Shown piece by piece: positions 1 to 9,714 of a stretch of 64,000 nucleotides of DNA; position 1 is the stretch's first letter; each line of letters begins with the position of its first letter. Origin of the DNA: Prolixibacteraceae bacterium (lineage in GTDB: Bacteria > Bacteroidota > Bacteroidia > Bacteroidales > Prolixibacteraceae); NCBI GenBank assembly GCA_019856515.1, contig CP082230.1:4588001-4652000 (forward strand), in the 5' to 3' direction. The position numbers and the translations under genes are program-made. Under the pieces are notes generated by a model. The model had not been told where the DNA came from and did not search any database. It saw only the letters and a program-made list of their open reading frames with translations.

Positions 1-630
1 AAAATAGGCAGATCTAAGTACCCTGAATTAAAGTCCTTTTTGTTGAATGTGATGGATAATATTGAAGATATTGTTATTCAGGATAATAAAGTTCAATATA
101 TAGAAACAGAAGATCCTCATAATCCTAAAGTTATTGAACAGCTTGCATCGGGTAATCGAATGATTCTCACATGGATAGGGGATATGTTGATTCGGTTGGA
201 TTTCTTTTCTGTGGATAAAATGGAGAATATTTATGGCGTGGTTGTTATTGATGAGTTTGACTTGCATTTACATCCTAAATGGCAAAAGAGGTTACCACAA
301 ATACTATCAGATCAATTTCCCAATATTCAGTTTATAGCATCTACCCACAGCCCTGTGGCATTGTTAGGAGCTCCAGAACATAGTGTTTTTTTGAGTGTTA
401 AAAGAACGGAAGAGGAGGGCATTACTGTTCATCGTTGGGATGATAAATTTGACATACAGAAGATGCTTCCGAATGCGATTCTGAATTCTCCGATGTTTGA
501 CTTAGACGATATTTTGTCTTCTTCAGTGAATTCTGATGAAGTGATGACACAAGATGACTTCAAGGAGGCGATTTATCATGAAGTATTAGAGCGTAAGATG
601 CAAGAGTATATCGATAACCAGCAGTCGTAG
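1..630 (+). CDS. ptuA: Septu-type AAA/ABC-like ATPase (PtuA-like), 3' part
   Basis: The reading frame is open from base 1, so only the C-terminal ~209 codons are in the window and the Walker A half lies upstream. Visible motifs are an ABC-signature-like LASG (around nt 145-156), a Walker B strand GVVVIDEFD (around nt 235-261) followed by a LHPKWQ D-loop-like stretch, and the switch histidine in STHSP. This is the SMC/RecF-like ATPase layout of overcoming-lysogenization-type and Septu ATPases. The stop codon is 2 nt from the start of an HNH nuclease gene, the classic PtuA-PtuB arrangement, which is the main reason for the Septu call. In known Septu systems the ATPase forms a complex with the nuclease that acts on nucleic acid during phage infection. 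Without the N-terminus, another AAA family paired with an HNH protein cannot be excluded. Confidence 0.75.
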   Translation, partial: KIGRSKYPELKSFLLNVMDNIEDIVIQDNKVQYIETEDPHNPKVIEQLASGNRMILTWIGDMLIRLDFFSVDKMENIYGVVVIDEFDLHLHPKWQKRLPQILSDQFPNIQFIASTHSPVALLGAPEHSVFLSVKRTEEEGITVHRWDDKFDIQKMLPNAILNSPMFDLDDILSSSVNSDEVMTQDDFKEAIYHEVLERKMQEYIDNQQS

Positions 631-632
631 TT

Positions 633-1550
633 ATGATTCATTGGAAGCGGAAAGATTTTAGGCAGCCCCCAAAGAAATTAGATACGCAAGGGTGTTATAA
701 GCAAATAGAAAAGGCAGTAAAACAAAAAGATGGAGGGAAATATACAAATTCCTATTATCGATGTGATGGGGTGTTGGATGCTTTACGAGCCTATTCAATT
801 TGTAAGAGGAGTTTTGATCCGAATAAAGACCAACCAAAGTGTTACTATTGTGAAAGTACTGGTGAACAGGGGGCTGCGTTACAAGTGGAGCATTATAGAC
901 CGAAAGCTAAGGTGATTGATGATAATAGCCCCTCTGAGGATGGATATTATTGGCTCGGAAACGAGTGGAGTAATTTATTGTTGGCTTGTTCGAAGTGTAA
1001 TGACCGTTCTGCAAAAGGAAATAAGTTTCCTATATTGGGAGCAAGAGTGATGGATCACGATCCTATCCGTACAACATCATCTGGCAAATTTGAATACGAT
1101 AGATCGGATTGTTTAATTAATAGTCAGATGTTATCTGCAGAGCAGCCTTTGCTATTGAATCCAGAGATAGATAGTATTATTGGTCGATTCTCATTTGGTA
1201 AAGATGGACAAATATATGGTCATGATGATCGAGCGAAGGAGACTATTAAGATTTGCAATTTGAATCGAAAGCCTTTGGTTGTCGCGAGGAAGAAAATATA
1301 TGATGAATTAAAAGAGAAAGTTAAAATGATTGTGATATCACATATCGAAAGACCAAACATATACCCACTTGCTACTCTTAAAGATATGCTATCAGGTACT
1401 TGTAAAGAAATCCATAATGCAATGATAGCAGAAAAACCTTATTCTTTATATGCTCATTACTTCAATTCACATTATCAAGAGTTCTTTTTGACTGAATTAC
1501 CTATGTCTTTCCGAAAGGTGTTTAGAGAATGTTTTGCTTCTATGAAATAA
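633..1550 (+). CDS. ptuB: HNH endonuclease, PtuB-like Septu effector
   Basis: A 305-residue protein with a central HNH/zinc-finger nuclease core: CYYC (C70, C73), the catalytic-type LQVEHYRPK (H87), then WSNLLLACSKCN (C119, C122, N123). Two CxxC pairs holding a zinc around a beta-beta-alpha nuclease fold are typical of PtuB nucleases of Septu systems and of the retron-Ec78 effector. The N-terminal ~65 residues are basic and the C-terminal half is mostly helical without a recognised motif. The gene starts 2 nt after the ATPase stop, so the two are almost surely co-transcribed. Expected role: the nuclease arm of the ATPase-nuclease complex, in the cytoplasm. The family call rests on motif and context, and the precise Septu subtype is not determined. 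Confidence 0.8.
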   Translation: MIHWKRKDFRQPPKKLDTQGCYKQIEKAVKQKDGGKYTNSYYRCDGVLDALRAYSICKRSFDPNKDQPKCYYCESTGEQGAALQVEHYRPKAKVIDDNSPSEDGYYWLGNEWSNLLLACSKCNDRSAKGNKFPILGARVMDHDPIRTTSSGKFEYDRSDCLINSQMLSAEQPLLLNPEIDSIIGRFSFGKDGQIYGHDDRAKETIKICNLNRKPLVVARKKIYDELKEKVKMIVISHIERPNIYPLATLKDMLSGTCKEIHNAMIAEKPYSLYAHYFNSHYQEFFLTELPMSFRKVFRECFASMK

Positions 1551-1592
1551 TGAATTTAACGATACCTAAATAACGATTATAACTGCTTTTCA

Positions 1593-2735
1593 ATGACTGA
1601 ATTTAAAATAGGCTTGGTTTGTATTATAGGAAATGTGCTTTTCCTTATAGGATATTCTATCTATTACTTTTATACACAAAGGAAGAATAAAAATAAGAAA
1701 GAAGGATCAGGTCAAGGTTTAAAGGAAAAAGAAGTAAAGATCTGGATATGTATGTTCCCCGTATTATTTACTCTTGTAATGGGAATTTGGGGGTATTGTA
1801 GTTTAGGAGAGGTTATCCCTGATTCAGAAAGTAATGAAGTGCGATTTTATGCATTGATGGTAAATAAAGGCCTGTGGACCTATATTACCCCTCATTTAAC
1901 TGCATGTGTTGGTTACGTGACTTTTTGGGCTTTCTGGGCACAGATGGAAGCCAATAAGATACAGCAACAAGGATTAAAGATTCAACAAAGACAATATACT
2001 ATAGATCAGATTGAAAGCACTTTCTTTCGCATGCTAGAATTGCATCGTGATAATGTGCAAAATATGAAATTAAATTTACAAGAAAAAGGAATCTACAGTG
2101 GCGAAGAATTTATTTCAAAATGTTTAAACCTAATATTAGATGCGATAAAACACATATATGAGCTTAAATCTAATGTGAGTACTAAAGATGAAAATTATGC
2201 TATTGTTACTGTTTATAAATTATTCGTGTATAAACAATTTAATTTATGGGCTAAAGAATACGATGTTGACATAGATCGAGAGCTCGAGTATCCATATACT
2301 TTATCAGATGTCGAGAATTTGGTTTTTCGGATTAAAGAAGAATTATTTGTAGACATTCATAATGAATTACGAAAATATTTTGTTCATCTATATCAAATAG
2401 TTGTTATGATTGATAAAGATAAACACTTAACTGATAAAGAGAAGTGGAAGTATCTTCATATTTTAAGAGCACAGTTAAGTCCTAAAGAGCAGTTGCTAAT
2501 CTTCTACAACTGGTATACGGGATATGTAGAAAGAAAAGGATATGGCTTAGATTGGGAAAATAATGAGAATCAATTTCTTACCAAGTGGCAGATGGTAAAG
2601 CATTATAGTCGTAGACATTCAGATGATAAGCTTGAGAGTGATCTAGGTGAAAATGTTATTGGTGAAGATGATATTTTGAGTAAAATCCTTCGTGGAAAAG
2701 ATCCTGAATTTGATATGTTTGGAAATATGATATGA
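1593..2735 (+). CDS. Putative phage abortive infection protein (putAbiC family), membrane-anchored
   Basis: A 380-residue protein with three hydrophobic segments (about residues 5-27, 50-70 and 93-117), then a glutamine-rich helical linker and the family hallmark FFRMLELH (144-151). A second conserved stretch, YLHILRAQLS, is followed by a FYNWY motif near residues 295-315. This combination matches the putAbiC family, often found in defence islands, whose mechanism is little known. The gene lies 43 nt after ptuB on the same strand and is followed by a strong hairpin (2757-2800), so it probably ends the Septu transcript. It could be a third component of this Septu module or an independent abortive-infection gene that has hitch-hiked. 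Residues 30-48 are lysine-rich and probably cytoplasmic. Confidence 0.75.
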   Translation: MTEFKIGLVCIIGNVLFLIGYSIYYFYTQRKNKNKKEGSGQGLKEKEVKIWICMFPVLFTLVMGIWGYCSLGEVIPDSESNEVRFYALMVNKGLWTYITPHLTACVGYVTFWAFWAQMEANKIQQQGLKIQQRQYTIDQIESTFFRMLELHRDNVQNMKLNLQEKGIYSGEEFISKCLNLILDAIKHIYELKSNVSTKDENYAIVTVYKLFVYKQFNLWAKEYDVDIDRELEYPYTLSDVENLVFRIKEELFVDIHNELRKYFVHLYQIVVMIDKDKHLTDKEKWKYLHILRAQLSPKEQLLIFYNWYTGYVERKGYGLDWENNENQFLTKWQMVKHYSRRHSDDKLESDLGENVIGEDDILSKILRGKDPEFDMFGNMI

Positions 2736-2756
2736 AAAGGCAGGTCATTTGAAGTA

Positions 2757-2800
2757 TGTATAATCCACAGATACCCCGAAGGGTGACTGTGTATTATACA
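2757..2800 (+). terminator. Hairpin terminator after the defence operon
   Basis: Fourteen-base arms TGTATAATCCACAG and CTGTGTATTATACA pair with one mismatch around a 16-nt loop, starting 21 nt after the putAbiC stop. There is no clear U-tract, so intrinsic termination is inferred from position and stem strength. Confidence 0.5.
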
Positions 2801-2919
2801 TGGATTTTAGGAAGTAAGCATAGTTAAGTTAGCTTCAGATATTTGCGCTTGTGTTATGAAATAATAAGAACAGATGTATTTACAGGTTATACTAGCGGTT
2901 GAAATACAAGTGTAGGTCG

Positions 2920-3786
2920 TTATTTCTTGATGATTTTTTTAATGGTACTCTTTTGATCGATTGTTGTTATTTTCAATATATAATTCCCCGTAATAAGGTT
3001 CGAAATATCTACTTGGATCGATTTTGATTGTTTTGGCTGTACCTGTCTTACAATTTCACCAAGATTGGAATATATTGTTAATGTTTGAATTTCAGTATAA
3101 TGATTTTCAATGTGGATATAATCCTCTGTTGGGTTTGGGTAAACAGTTACAGTACTTTCAACTTTTAAATTGTTTTCTATATCTGTTGGTACTTTTAAAG
3201 CTGGGTATTCGATAATAGGAAATTGTTTTAAAAATGTCCAGATGTCATTCCATTGTCCTGGTTCTCCGCTACCCCATTGAATAAGTGTAATTGCAAGTGC
3301 ATCCTGATCGCCATAATTGTCGGGTTCTATGGAGCTGGGAAAATCTAATGAAGCCCCCCAGTTATTATATAGACCATCTACAGCATTACCCGGAGCAGGT
3401 GGATTTGTTGTTGATATTATTTCTCCTTGTTGGAAAAATTGTGTGCCTGTTCCATCGTTGTCTCCGTCCCATATCCAAACACCTTCTTCATTGATGTCAT
3501 TCGCACCTAACCATAAGCTTGATTCCCATTCTACTTGACTAAAGTCAAGGGGCATATTAGAAATGGCATTATAGATCGCTTCTTGTTCTTCTTGTGAGTT
3601 TATTTCCGCAAGCTTCCCTCCTCTAGATACTGCAAGTTCGGCTGCTTCTGCCCAAGGAATAGCTGTTTCGATAACTTCATAAGTTCTTCCATTATATACA
3701 AATGAATGGACTGTAGGTGTCGTGTCTTGTCCATGCACAATGAATGAGACAAATAGAATTAAGATAATGGTAAAAGATTTTGTCAT
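2920..3786 (-). CDS. Secreted C-type lectin-domain protein with T9SS type A sorting domain
   Basis: About 288 residues from the ATG at 3784-3786, chosen because it directly begins a clean signal peptide (MTKSFTIILILFVSFIVHGQ). The mature part starts with a C-type-lectin fold: WAEAAELAVSRGGKLAEI, a SLWLGANDINEEGVWIW segment, and a closing GEPGQWNDIW. The C-terminal ~75 residues form a T9SS type A sorting domain (YPNPTEDYIHIEN near its start, basic KKIIKK at its end). Such proteins cross the outer membrane by the type IX system and are attached to the surface or released. They often bind glycans or other cells. It stands alone between convergent and tandem neighbours, with no partner gene. The ligand is unknown. 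Confidence 0.8.
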   Translation of the reverse strand: MTKSFTIILILFVSFIVHGQDTTPTVHSFVYNGRTYEVIETAIPWAEAAELAVSRGGKLAEINSQEEQEAIYNAISNMPLDFSQVEWESSLWLGANDINEEGVWIWDGDNDGTGTQFFQQGEIISTTNPPAPGNAVDGLYNNWGASLDFPSSIEPDNYGDQDALAITLIQWGSGEPGQWNDIWTFLKQFPIIEYPALKVPTDIENNLKVESTVTVYPNPTEDYIHIENHYTEIQTLTIYSNLGEIVRQVQPKQSKSIQVDISNLITGNYILKITTIDQKSTIKKIIKK

Positions 3787-4104
3787 AGCATTAGTATTAT
3801 ATGTTATTAGATACTCGTTAAGCATATTGAGCATTACCAATGTAAAGGGCGCAAATTATTACTTTGTAGTTATAGTTTTATTGCTGTAATTGCTAGGCGC
3901 AATATAGTTGGAATTTTATGTTTTACATAATACATGTAACTCATATGCATTAGTTTTAAATGTTTTTAGTAGTTGTGATGCTTTATGTTTAATAAGTGTT
4001 TGGAGAATATAATATATAAGATCGATAAGGTTGTTGTCTAGTGTTTTAGAGAAGTGATTACAATATAAGAGGAGAGACTTTCTCCCCTCTTATATTGTAA
4101 TAAT
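3787..4104. other. Non-coding gap with one hairpin
   Basis: A 318-bp AT-rich gap between two minus-strand genes. Apart from the hairpin at 4057-4101 no coding frame, RNA or repeat was recognised. It presumably carries the promoter of the lectin gene, but no clear Bacteroidota -7 box (TAnnTTTG) was found. Confidence 0.5.
4057..4101 (-). terminator. Strong hairpin terminator of the first M16 gene
   Basis: Arms of 21 bases starting ATTACAATATAAGAGG and ending CCTCTTATATTGTAAT pair with one mismatch around a 3-nt loop, ending 3 nt beyond the stop of the M16 gene at 4105. Confidence 0.65.
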
Positions 4105-6780
4105 TTAGTTTGTTAATACTTTCATAACTCTCTTTTTGTCTTTCCATGAAGTTACAAAACGGTTCAACTGTTTAAAGTTACAATTCGTATGTCTGTTGGT
4201 CTCAACTATAATAGGTGTCGTTTTGTAGAAGTATTGTGAGAAGAAATCAAAATAATAGTTGCTGATAATGTCAGAGGAGTAATTATTTTCTAGCTTCTTG
4301 GCCTTCTTGAATTCGGTTTTAGTCAAAGGTTTATTGATGCACTCTTCTACAACTCGAATGATTTGGTCTCTATTTTTTGATTGAGATCGTACCGTAATAT
4401 CGATATCTCCTGATTGTTCGATGTAGGAACTTTGTGTGGAAACGTTCACGGCATAAGTTATTTGACGTTTGGTTCTAAGTTCATTACTAAGTCTGTCGTG
4501 AAGGATGGTTCGATAATAGAAGTTGAGTAGTTTAATATTTTGGCGTGAATATTTGAAGGGTATGCGAATACAGTATTGTAATTTAAACTCTTTGTTTTGT
4601 GCATTTACTCGCCTTACCACTTTGTTCCTTGGGGAGAAAATATCGAATGTTCTATGTACTATATTATCATTTGTCGTTAATGCTTTAGGAATCGCACAGA
4701 GGTTTTCTTCGATGCTCTCTTCTACCTGATCAGGATCTAGGGTTCCACATATCATTAGTTTAAAAGAGGCAAGGTTAGAATAATAACTCTTGTATCTGTG
4801 AAGGAACTCCTCATATGAAAAATCATGTAATATTTGTTCATTAAATACAAGATGAGTATCTGTGAGGCTATCTACTAGATAATTTGTGTACGCGTTGAAG
4901 CGTTTTAAAGCGTCTGTTTTCTTATATATATACTTCTGTTTTTCACGTTGGAATGTCTCTTTATCTATGGTGCTCAAACTGCTTCTTTCAAGAAGATGTT
5001 TGAATATTAGGTCGCAGGAGCCTTTCTTCTCTCCATCTATTGTGATGTAATTTGGGGTGATACTATACATTACTTTGGGACGAATTGAATTTAATGTGTT
5101 GGTATAATATTCTTCATTAGGCATCCCCACGTAGTGGTTTATCATATATGCAATAAATAGATCCAGCGAGGTGTTATATGATTTTTTGTATGCATTAAAA
5201 TGGAACTCATCAAATGGCATATCGATTTTCTGATATGATATTTCCATTTGATTACTTAGTTGCCAAGTTGTCATATGCGCCTCTTTATTCTCTTGTTTGG
5301 AGATAATTTCCCCCTTAGCTAATGTGTCGACCACATTCTTATATGTCTTTACAGTGGTGCTAATTTGTGATGATGGTTGGTCTTTAGATAAGTAGAAATT
5401 ACTAATAAAATTTAAGTTCGGGTTGCTCGCTTTTGACCCTTGATGTATAAGGTATATTGGAGATTGTTTGGTCTGGGCCTTAAATAATTCATTAATTTTT
5501 TTATCGGTGTATTTGTTTGACCACCATGGAATATAAGGCGATGTATCATAAGCTATTTGTGTTTTGAAATAACTTGTGATCTCAAAGATCCATTCAATAT
5601 CTTGTTTATATCTTTTTGTATTGTATTGGGATGTCAACTCCTCTTTGGCTTTGGATATTTCGTCTTTGGTGAATCCATCTTGGTATAGATTTCGGATATG
5701 TAATAATATCTCCTTGTGGATATTTATAGGCTGGTTCTTTAGAGGAAGATAGGTTATGATGAGTTGTTGGGACTGTAATAATGTGGAATATGACTGAATA
5801 TCAAAATGGGAACAGTAGTCTGATAGAATCTCTTTGATTTTAATGAATCTGTTGGATAAGAGAATCTGTATCATCTTGTTCTGTGAGATATTTTCGAAGG
5901 ATGGAGCCGTTTCATTGTTTAAGGATGGAAGGATCAGTTGTATCTGATAATCATCCAGTATTGTATATATCTCGTTTGTTTGAACAGGATGTGAGGTGTA
6001 ACGGTTTGTCTTTATCTCCTCTTTGTGATTTTTGATAAGTGAAGTGGTGTCTTTACCGAAGTATTTCTTCATCTTTTGAAGCGTTTTTTCGATGTTAAGA
6101 TCTCCGAGTGCTACAATTTTAATATTGGAGTGGTCAAGCCAATGGTGGTAGTAGTTGGTTATGTTGTAGGTGTTGAATTGTTGTATCTGATTGTAATCTC
6201 CTAGGACTCTGGTGTTGTGATGTTTGCTGTTACCAAATATCCAGTTGTTGATAATGGATGCTGTTTTACTTTCTTCGTTATTGTATCGATTAAATTCTTC
6301 GGTAATTACATTTTTTTCGGTTTTTAGATCTTCTGAATTTAGTGTTAATTGATGATCTAGAATATCTTTTATGTATTCGAAGTAAGCATCTGGGATGTCC
6401 TTATTCTTGTTCTTTATTTTTTCAAAATATACGACCACATAATCACGAGAAGTGTAAGCATTGCATGTTATTCCTAATTTACCACCTTGGGATCGGATGT
6501 ATTTCAAGATGGAGTCGTTGGGAAAATGTTTTGTCCCTTTAAACATCAAGTGTTCCATGCAGTGTGTCAGTCCGATCTGATCTTTGGATTCGAAGTTCGC
6601 ACCTTTATCAAATATTACTGCGATGGTGTTGTTATGAAAACTATATCCTCGTTGGATTATTTCGTATGATATCTTTTTGTCGGTTCGAATGGATGTCTGT
6701 TTGGCAGGATCGTTTAAGTAAGCGACAACTGCGATTAAGATAAGTATTAATAGGGAAAAAAACAGAATCTTCTTTTTCAT
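4105..6780 (-). CDS. M16 family zinc metallopeptidase (pitrilysin-like), membrane-anchored
   Basis: An 891-residue M16 peptidase. It begins with an N-terminal hydrophobic segment (residues 4-22), so it is exported and may stay anchored in the inner membrane. The inverted zinc motif HCMEH is at residues 73-77, and the distal glutamate lies in KTEKNVITEEF (E155/E162, E162 the likelier ligand). Length and layout fit the two-lobe, four-domain M16 fold, in which only the N-terminal lobe carries zinc. The C-lobe contains the usual R-rich stretch (RNKVVRRVNAQNKEF) and an LRTKRQITYAV segment typical of the M16 C domain. It is tandem with a paralogue upstream (7000-9714) of similar length. Substrates are presumably periplasmic peptides or signal peptides; nothing in the context names one. 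Confidence 0.88.
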   Translation of the reverse strand: MKKKILFFSLLILILIAVVAYLNDPAKQTSIRTDKKISYEIIQRGYSFHNNTIAVIFDKGANFESKDQIGLTHCMEHLMFKGTKHFPNDSILKYIRSQGGKLGITCNAYTSRDYVVVYFEKIKNKNKDIPDAYFEYIKDILDHQLTLNSEDLKTEKNVITEEFNRYNNEESKTASIINNWIFGNSKHHNTRVLGDYNQIQQFNTYNITNYYHHWLDHSNIKIVALGDLNIEKTLQKMKKYFGKDTTSLIKNHKEEIKTNRYTSHPVQTNEIYTILDDYQIQLILPSLNNETAPSFENISQNKMIQILLSNRFIKIKEILSDYCSHFDIQSYSTLLQSQQLIITYLPLKNQPINIHKEILLHIRNLYQDGFTKDEISKAKEELTSQYNTKRYKQDIEWIFEITSYFKTQIAYDTSPYIPWWSNKYTDKKINELFKAQTKQSPIYLIHQGSKASNPNLNFISNFYLSKDQPSSQISTTVKTYKNVVDTLAKGEIISKQENKEAHMTTWQLSNQMEISYQKIDMPFDEFHFNAYKKSYNTSLDLFIAYMINHYVGMPNEEYYTNTLNSIRPKVMYSITPNYITIDGEKKGSCDLIFKHLLERSSLSTIDKETFQREKQKYIYKKTDALKRFNAYTNYLVDSLTDTHLVFNEQILHDFSYEEFLHRYKSYYSNLASFKLMICGTLDPDQVEESIEENLCAIPKALTTNDNIVHRTFDIFSPRNKVVRRVNAQNKEFKLQYCIRIPFKYSRQNIKLLNFYYRTILHDRLSNELRTKRQITYAVNVSTQSSYIEQSGDIDITVRSQSKNRDQIIRVVEECINKPLTKTEFKKAKKLENNYSSDIISNYYFDFFSQYFYKTTPIIVETNRHTNCNFKQLNRFVTSWKDKKRVMKVLTN

Positions 6781-6953
6781 CGGATATAAGATAGTTAGTG
6801 TGAGTTAATTTATTGTAAGATACAATTTTTAAATGGTTCGTCAGGATAGGAGCTTTGTTTTTGGTTGATCTTTATTGGTTTATAGAGACGTAATGCTTAT
6901 TGCTATTGAAGGTGTTTTTTTGTGATAAAAATAGACTATGTTAAGGAACTTTA

Positions 6954-6992
6954 ATGCATAGAGAAGTGTTTGTTTGGGACTTCTCTATGCAT
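6954..6992 (-). terminator. Perfect 14-bp hairpin after the second M16 gene
   Basis: ATGCATAGAGAAGT and ACTTCTCTATGCAT are exact reverse complements around an 11-nt loop, 7 nt beyond the stop at 7000. It separates the two M16 genes into likely independent transcripts. Confidence 0.65.
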
Positions 6993-6999
6993 GGGTATT

Positions 7000-9714
7000 C
7001 TAGTTTACATATACTTTAATGATTCTCTCTTTGCCTTTCCACAGGGCCATCCATCCGAGGAGGGTATCATAGTCTATTTGTTCAATCTCTTTTTGAATGT
7101 CTATAGGTGTTTTATAGCTTGTATGGTCGGTAAAATATCGATTGAAGAATATTTTGTAGAAATTGGATATATCCTTATGGTAATCATTGAGTGGTTCTTC
7201 AAGCTGTTTCATGACTATATCAAACTCTTCTTTGGTGATAGAACGTTTTTGCTCTAAGTCCATCAGTTGACTGGCTTTATACTTGTTTTTGTTTTGTAAT
7301 GTGATATCAAAGTCGATTTCACAGGTTTGGTTAAATGGGTTTAAGAATGTTTCACCGGTGTTTGCAGTGTAAACTAGTTGATGTTCTGCTCTTAATTTTT
7401 TAGAAAAACGTTGTTCCATGATTTCGCAGTATATGTAGGCACACATTTTGTTTGTTAAAGAGTATTTTAAAGGAGAAACAATACGGTACTTTATGTGTGA
7501 TTGTTTGGTTAAGTCACTTTTGATACTGATGCTATCTTGTAATAGTGGTTGGGTTATATTCTCACTGATATGGTTTGCTGATATTTCTTGTTTTTCTGAC
7601 TTTGGGATCATGGCAAGATACTGTTTGATCAATCTACGCATCGCCTTAGGCTTTATGTCCCCAATCATCTGAAACTCATAATTGTTAAAGTCGGTGAAGT
7701 GTTTTTGGTATCTGTCCATGAAATCGTGGTAGCTTACCTTTGGAATTTCTTTCAATTCGTGATTTATGGCGATGTGTTTTGTATTTGTAAGTTGATCTGC
7801 AGTTTCTATTATTTGAGTTTCTATGGAAGTGAAGTTTTCAATATGTTGGATGTATTCTTTCTTCATCTTTTCGAAATCAGCTACTGTGAAATTCTTAGGA
7901 TTTTGTCTTTCTGTCAACATCTGAAAGACTTTGTTGATGCTGGTTTTATGTATTCTTGCATATATGAAAGCATATTCTGGTGATGAGATAAATTGTAGGG
8001 TATAGCCCTTAAGTTCATCGTAGAAATCTTTATTCTGTAATCCATAGTTCTGATTCATTGCATAGCATATAAGATTGTCTAAAACCGTTTCTGTCTGTTT
8101 TTTATATGCGTTGAGATATAGTGTGTTGGTATAACTTTTTATGTATTTATATACCACTTTCATGTTGTTACTCAATGACCATATTGTGATATTTTGGTCA
8201 TCAATGGTGTCTGTGTGGATGATCTGGGCTTTTTCAAATTTTATACGATCAAAAGATGCTTTTGGTTGATTTTTACTCTCAATAGATTTGTCTTTGGGAC
8301 TAGAATAGAAGTATTTAACCTCTTCAAGATTCACTTTGTTTTGTGTTTTCCCAATATGATATAGATATGTTGGCGTGGTGTTTGCTTTAGATATGAAAAA
8401 TGGGTTTATATCCTTTACATTATATCTGGCTCTTTTTACGGTGAAGTACGTGTGAAGTTCCTTGTCTGAATAATAGACTAGTCTATTGCGAAGGTAGTAT
8501 TCGTAGTAAGATAAGATTGAACTATTGCTTATTTCGATGTAGTTATGAGAAAGACTATAGTCGATAAATTGTTTGGCAGTTCGCATTTCGCTCGCAGTAA
8601 ATCCTTTTTGATATAATTCATTTAGCCTTGCCAATAGATGTTTATGCATCTCTATTTCTTTGCCTAGCGTAGGAATATATTTGATGTTTACTTCTATTCC
8701 ATTTTGTGAAGTTTCGGGTTGCATTTCGAAGGCGTAATAATACTTGGATAGATCTTTTCTCCAAGTCAAAAAACGTCTCGTTAAAAGAGCATTGAGTAAT
8801 CTTTCTTTAATCACAATATCGATATCAGTTCCCGTTCTGTCGATAAAGATAGGTATATCCGAGGTGATTTTATACAACTCAGTATGATATGGAAACTCTT
8901 TGACCTGAATAGGGTAGTCGTCGTATCTTTTGTATTTACTAACCGGGATTGGGGTAAAGATGGTGCCATAATTTACATTGGCAAAATAGGTCTCTATTTT
9001 GTCGGAAGTTTCTTCGTCATCGATGTCGCCAATGGCAACAATGTTGATGTTGCAGTTCTTGATCCATTTGGTATAAAATGTTTCAAGTTTATCTTTTGTG
9101 ATATTTTTGATTTGTTCCTGTGTTCCTAAGACAAAGCTTTCTTTTATTTCTTTTGCATCCGGAGTTTTCCAAAATTGAATGGCTTGTATTGTTTTGTTTT
9201 CCTTGTTGTCTTTTAAGAGCAACTCCTCGGTAATGATCTTTTTTTGTTCTTCGAGGGTGGTTTCGTCAAGAGTGAGGTTATTGATAATATCACTCAAGAA
9301 GATAAAATATGCATCTGGAATCTTGTTGTCCTTTAAGGTGATGTTTTCGATCTTTAATGTGACACCACTGGCTCCTGTGTAGGCATTGAAGGTAAGTCCG
9401 ACTTTTCCTCCCATCGATTCGTTATATCGGATGATGGAATCTTTAGGGAAGTTGGTCGTTCCTTGGAACATCATATGCTCAAGGCAGTGGGTAAATCCTT
9501 TTTCATCTGCCATTTCTGTATTGGCTCCTTTGTCAAAGAAGATGGCTAGGGAGGCTTTGTTGTCCTCCGATTTGTTTGTGATTACATCGTAGCTAATCTC
9601 TTTGTTGTCTGCTTTTAAATAGTTTTGTTTTGCAGCCGAAACATGATGAGCGGAACAGTATAGTAGGGTAATTGAAAATAGAATAAGATATTTAAAACGT
9701 CTAATATGTGTCAT
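7000..9714 (-). CDS. M16 family zinc metallopeptidase, secreted paralogue
   Basis: A 904-residue M16 peptidase with a cleavable-looking signal peptide (residues 1-28, ending HHVSAA). The zinc motif HCLEH is at residues 76-80, with the third ligand glutamate in EEQKKIITEEL (E164 likely). Flanking sequence such as FDKGANTEMADEKGFTHCLEH matches the first copy closely (FDKGAN...GLTHCMEH), so the pair arose by duplication. The C-lobe carries LRAEHQLVYTANTGETF, the M16 C-domain signature. Both copies keep complete zinc ligands, unlike bacterial M16 pairs in which one partner is inactive, so both are probably catalytic. Expected location is the periplasm. The upstream 200-bp gap is a divergent promoter region shared with the CsgG operon. 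Confidence 0.88.
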   Translation of the reverse strand: MTHIRRFKYLILFSITLLYCSAHHVSAAKQNYLKADNKEISYDVITNKSEDNKASLAIFFDKGANTEMADEKGFTHCLEHMMFQGTTNFPKDSIIRYNESMGGKVGLTFNAYTGASGVTLKIENITLKDNKIPDAYFIFLSDIINNLTLDETTLEEQKKIITEELLLKDNKENKTIQAIQFWKTPDAKEIKESFVLGTQEQIKNITKDKLETFYTKWIKNCNINIVAIGDIDDEETSDKIETYFANVNYGTIFTPIPVSKYKRYDDYPIQVKEFPYHTELYKITSDIPIFIDRTGTDIDIVIKERLLNALLTRRFLTWRKDLSKYYYAFEMQPETSQNGIEVNIKYIPTLGKEIEMHKHLLARLNELYQKGFTASEMRTAKQFIDYSLSHNYIEISNSSILSYYEYYLRNRLVYYSDKELHTYFTVKRARYNVKDINPFFISKANTTPTYLYHIGKTQNKVNLEEVKYFYSSPKDKSIESKNQPKASFDRIKFEKAQIIHTDTIDDQNITIWSLSNNMKVVYKYIKSYTNTLYLNAYKKQTETVLDNLICYAMNQNYGLQNKDFYDELKGYTLQFISSPEYAFIYARIHKTSINKVFQMLTERQNPKNFTVADFEKMKKEYIQHIENFTSIETQIIETADQLTNTKHIAINHELKEIPKVSYHDFMDRYQKHFTDFNNYEFQMIGDIKPKAMRRLIKQYLAMIPKSEKQEISANHISENITQPLLQDSISIKSDLTKQSHIKYRIVSPLKYSLTNKMCAYIYCEIMEQRFSKKLRAEHQLVYTANTGETFLNPFNQTCEIDFDITLQNKNKYKASQLMDLEQKRSITKEEFDIVMKQLEEPLNDYHKDISNFYKIFFNRYFTDHTSYKTPIDIQKEIEQIDYDTLLGWMALWKGKERIIKVYVN

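Noticed and set aside
1..1550. Retron system using PtuAB as effector
   Set aside because: No reverse transcriptase or msr/msd is seen in the window; the upstream side is outside the sequence, so this stays open but unsupported.
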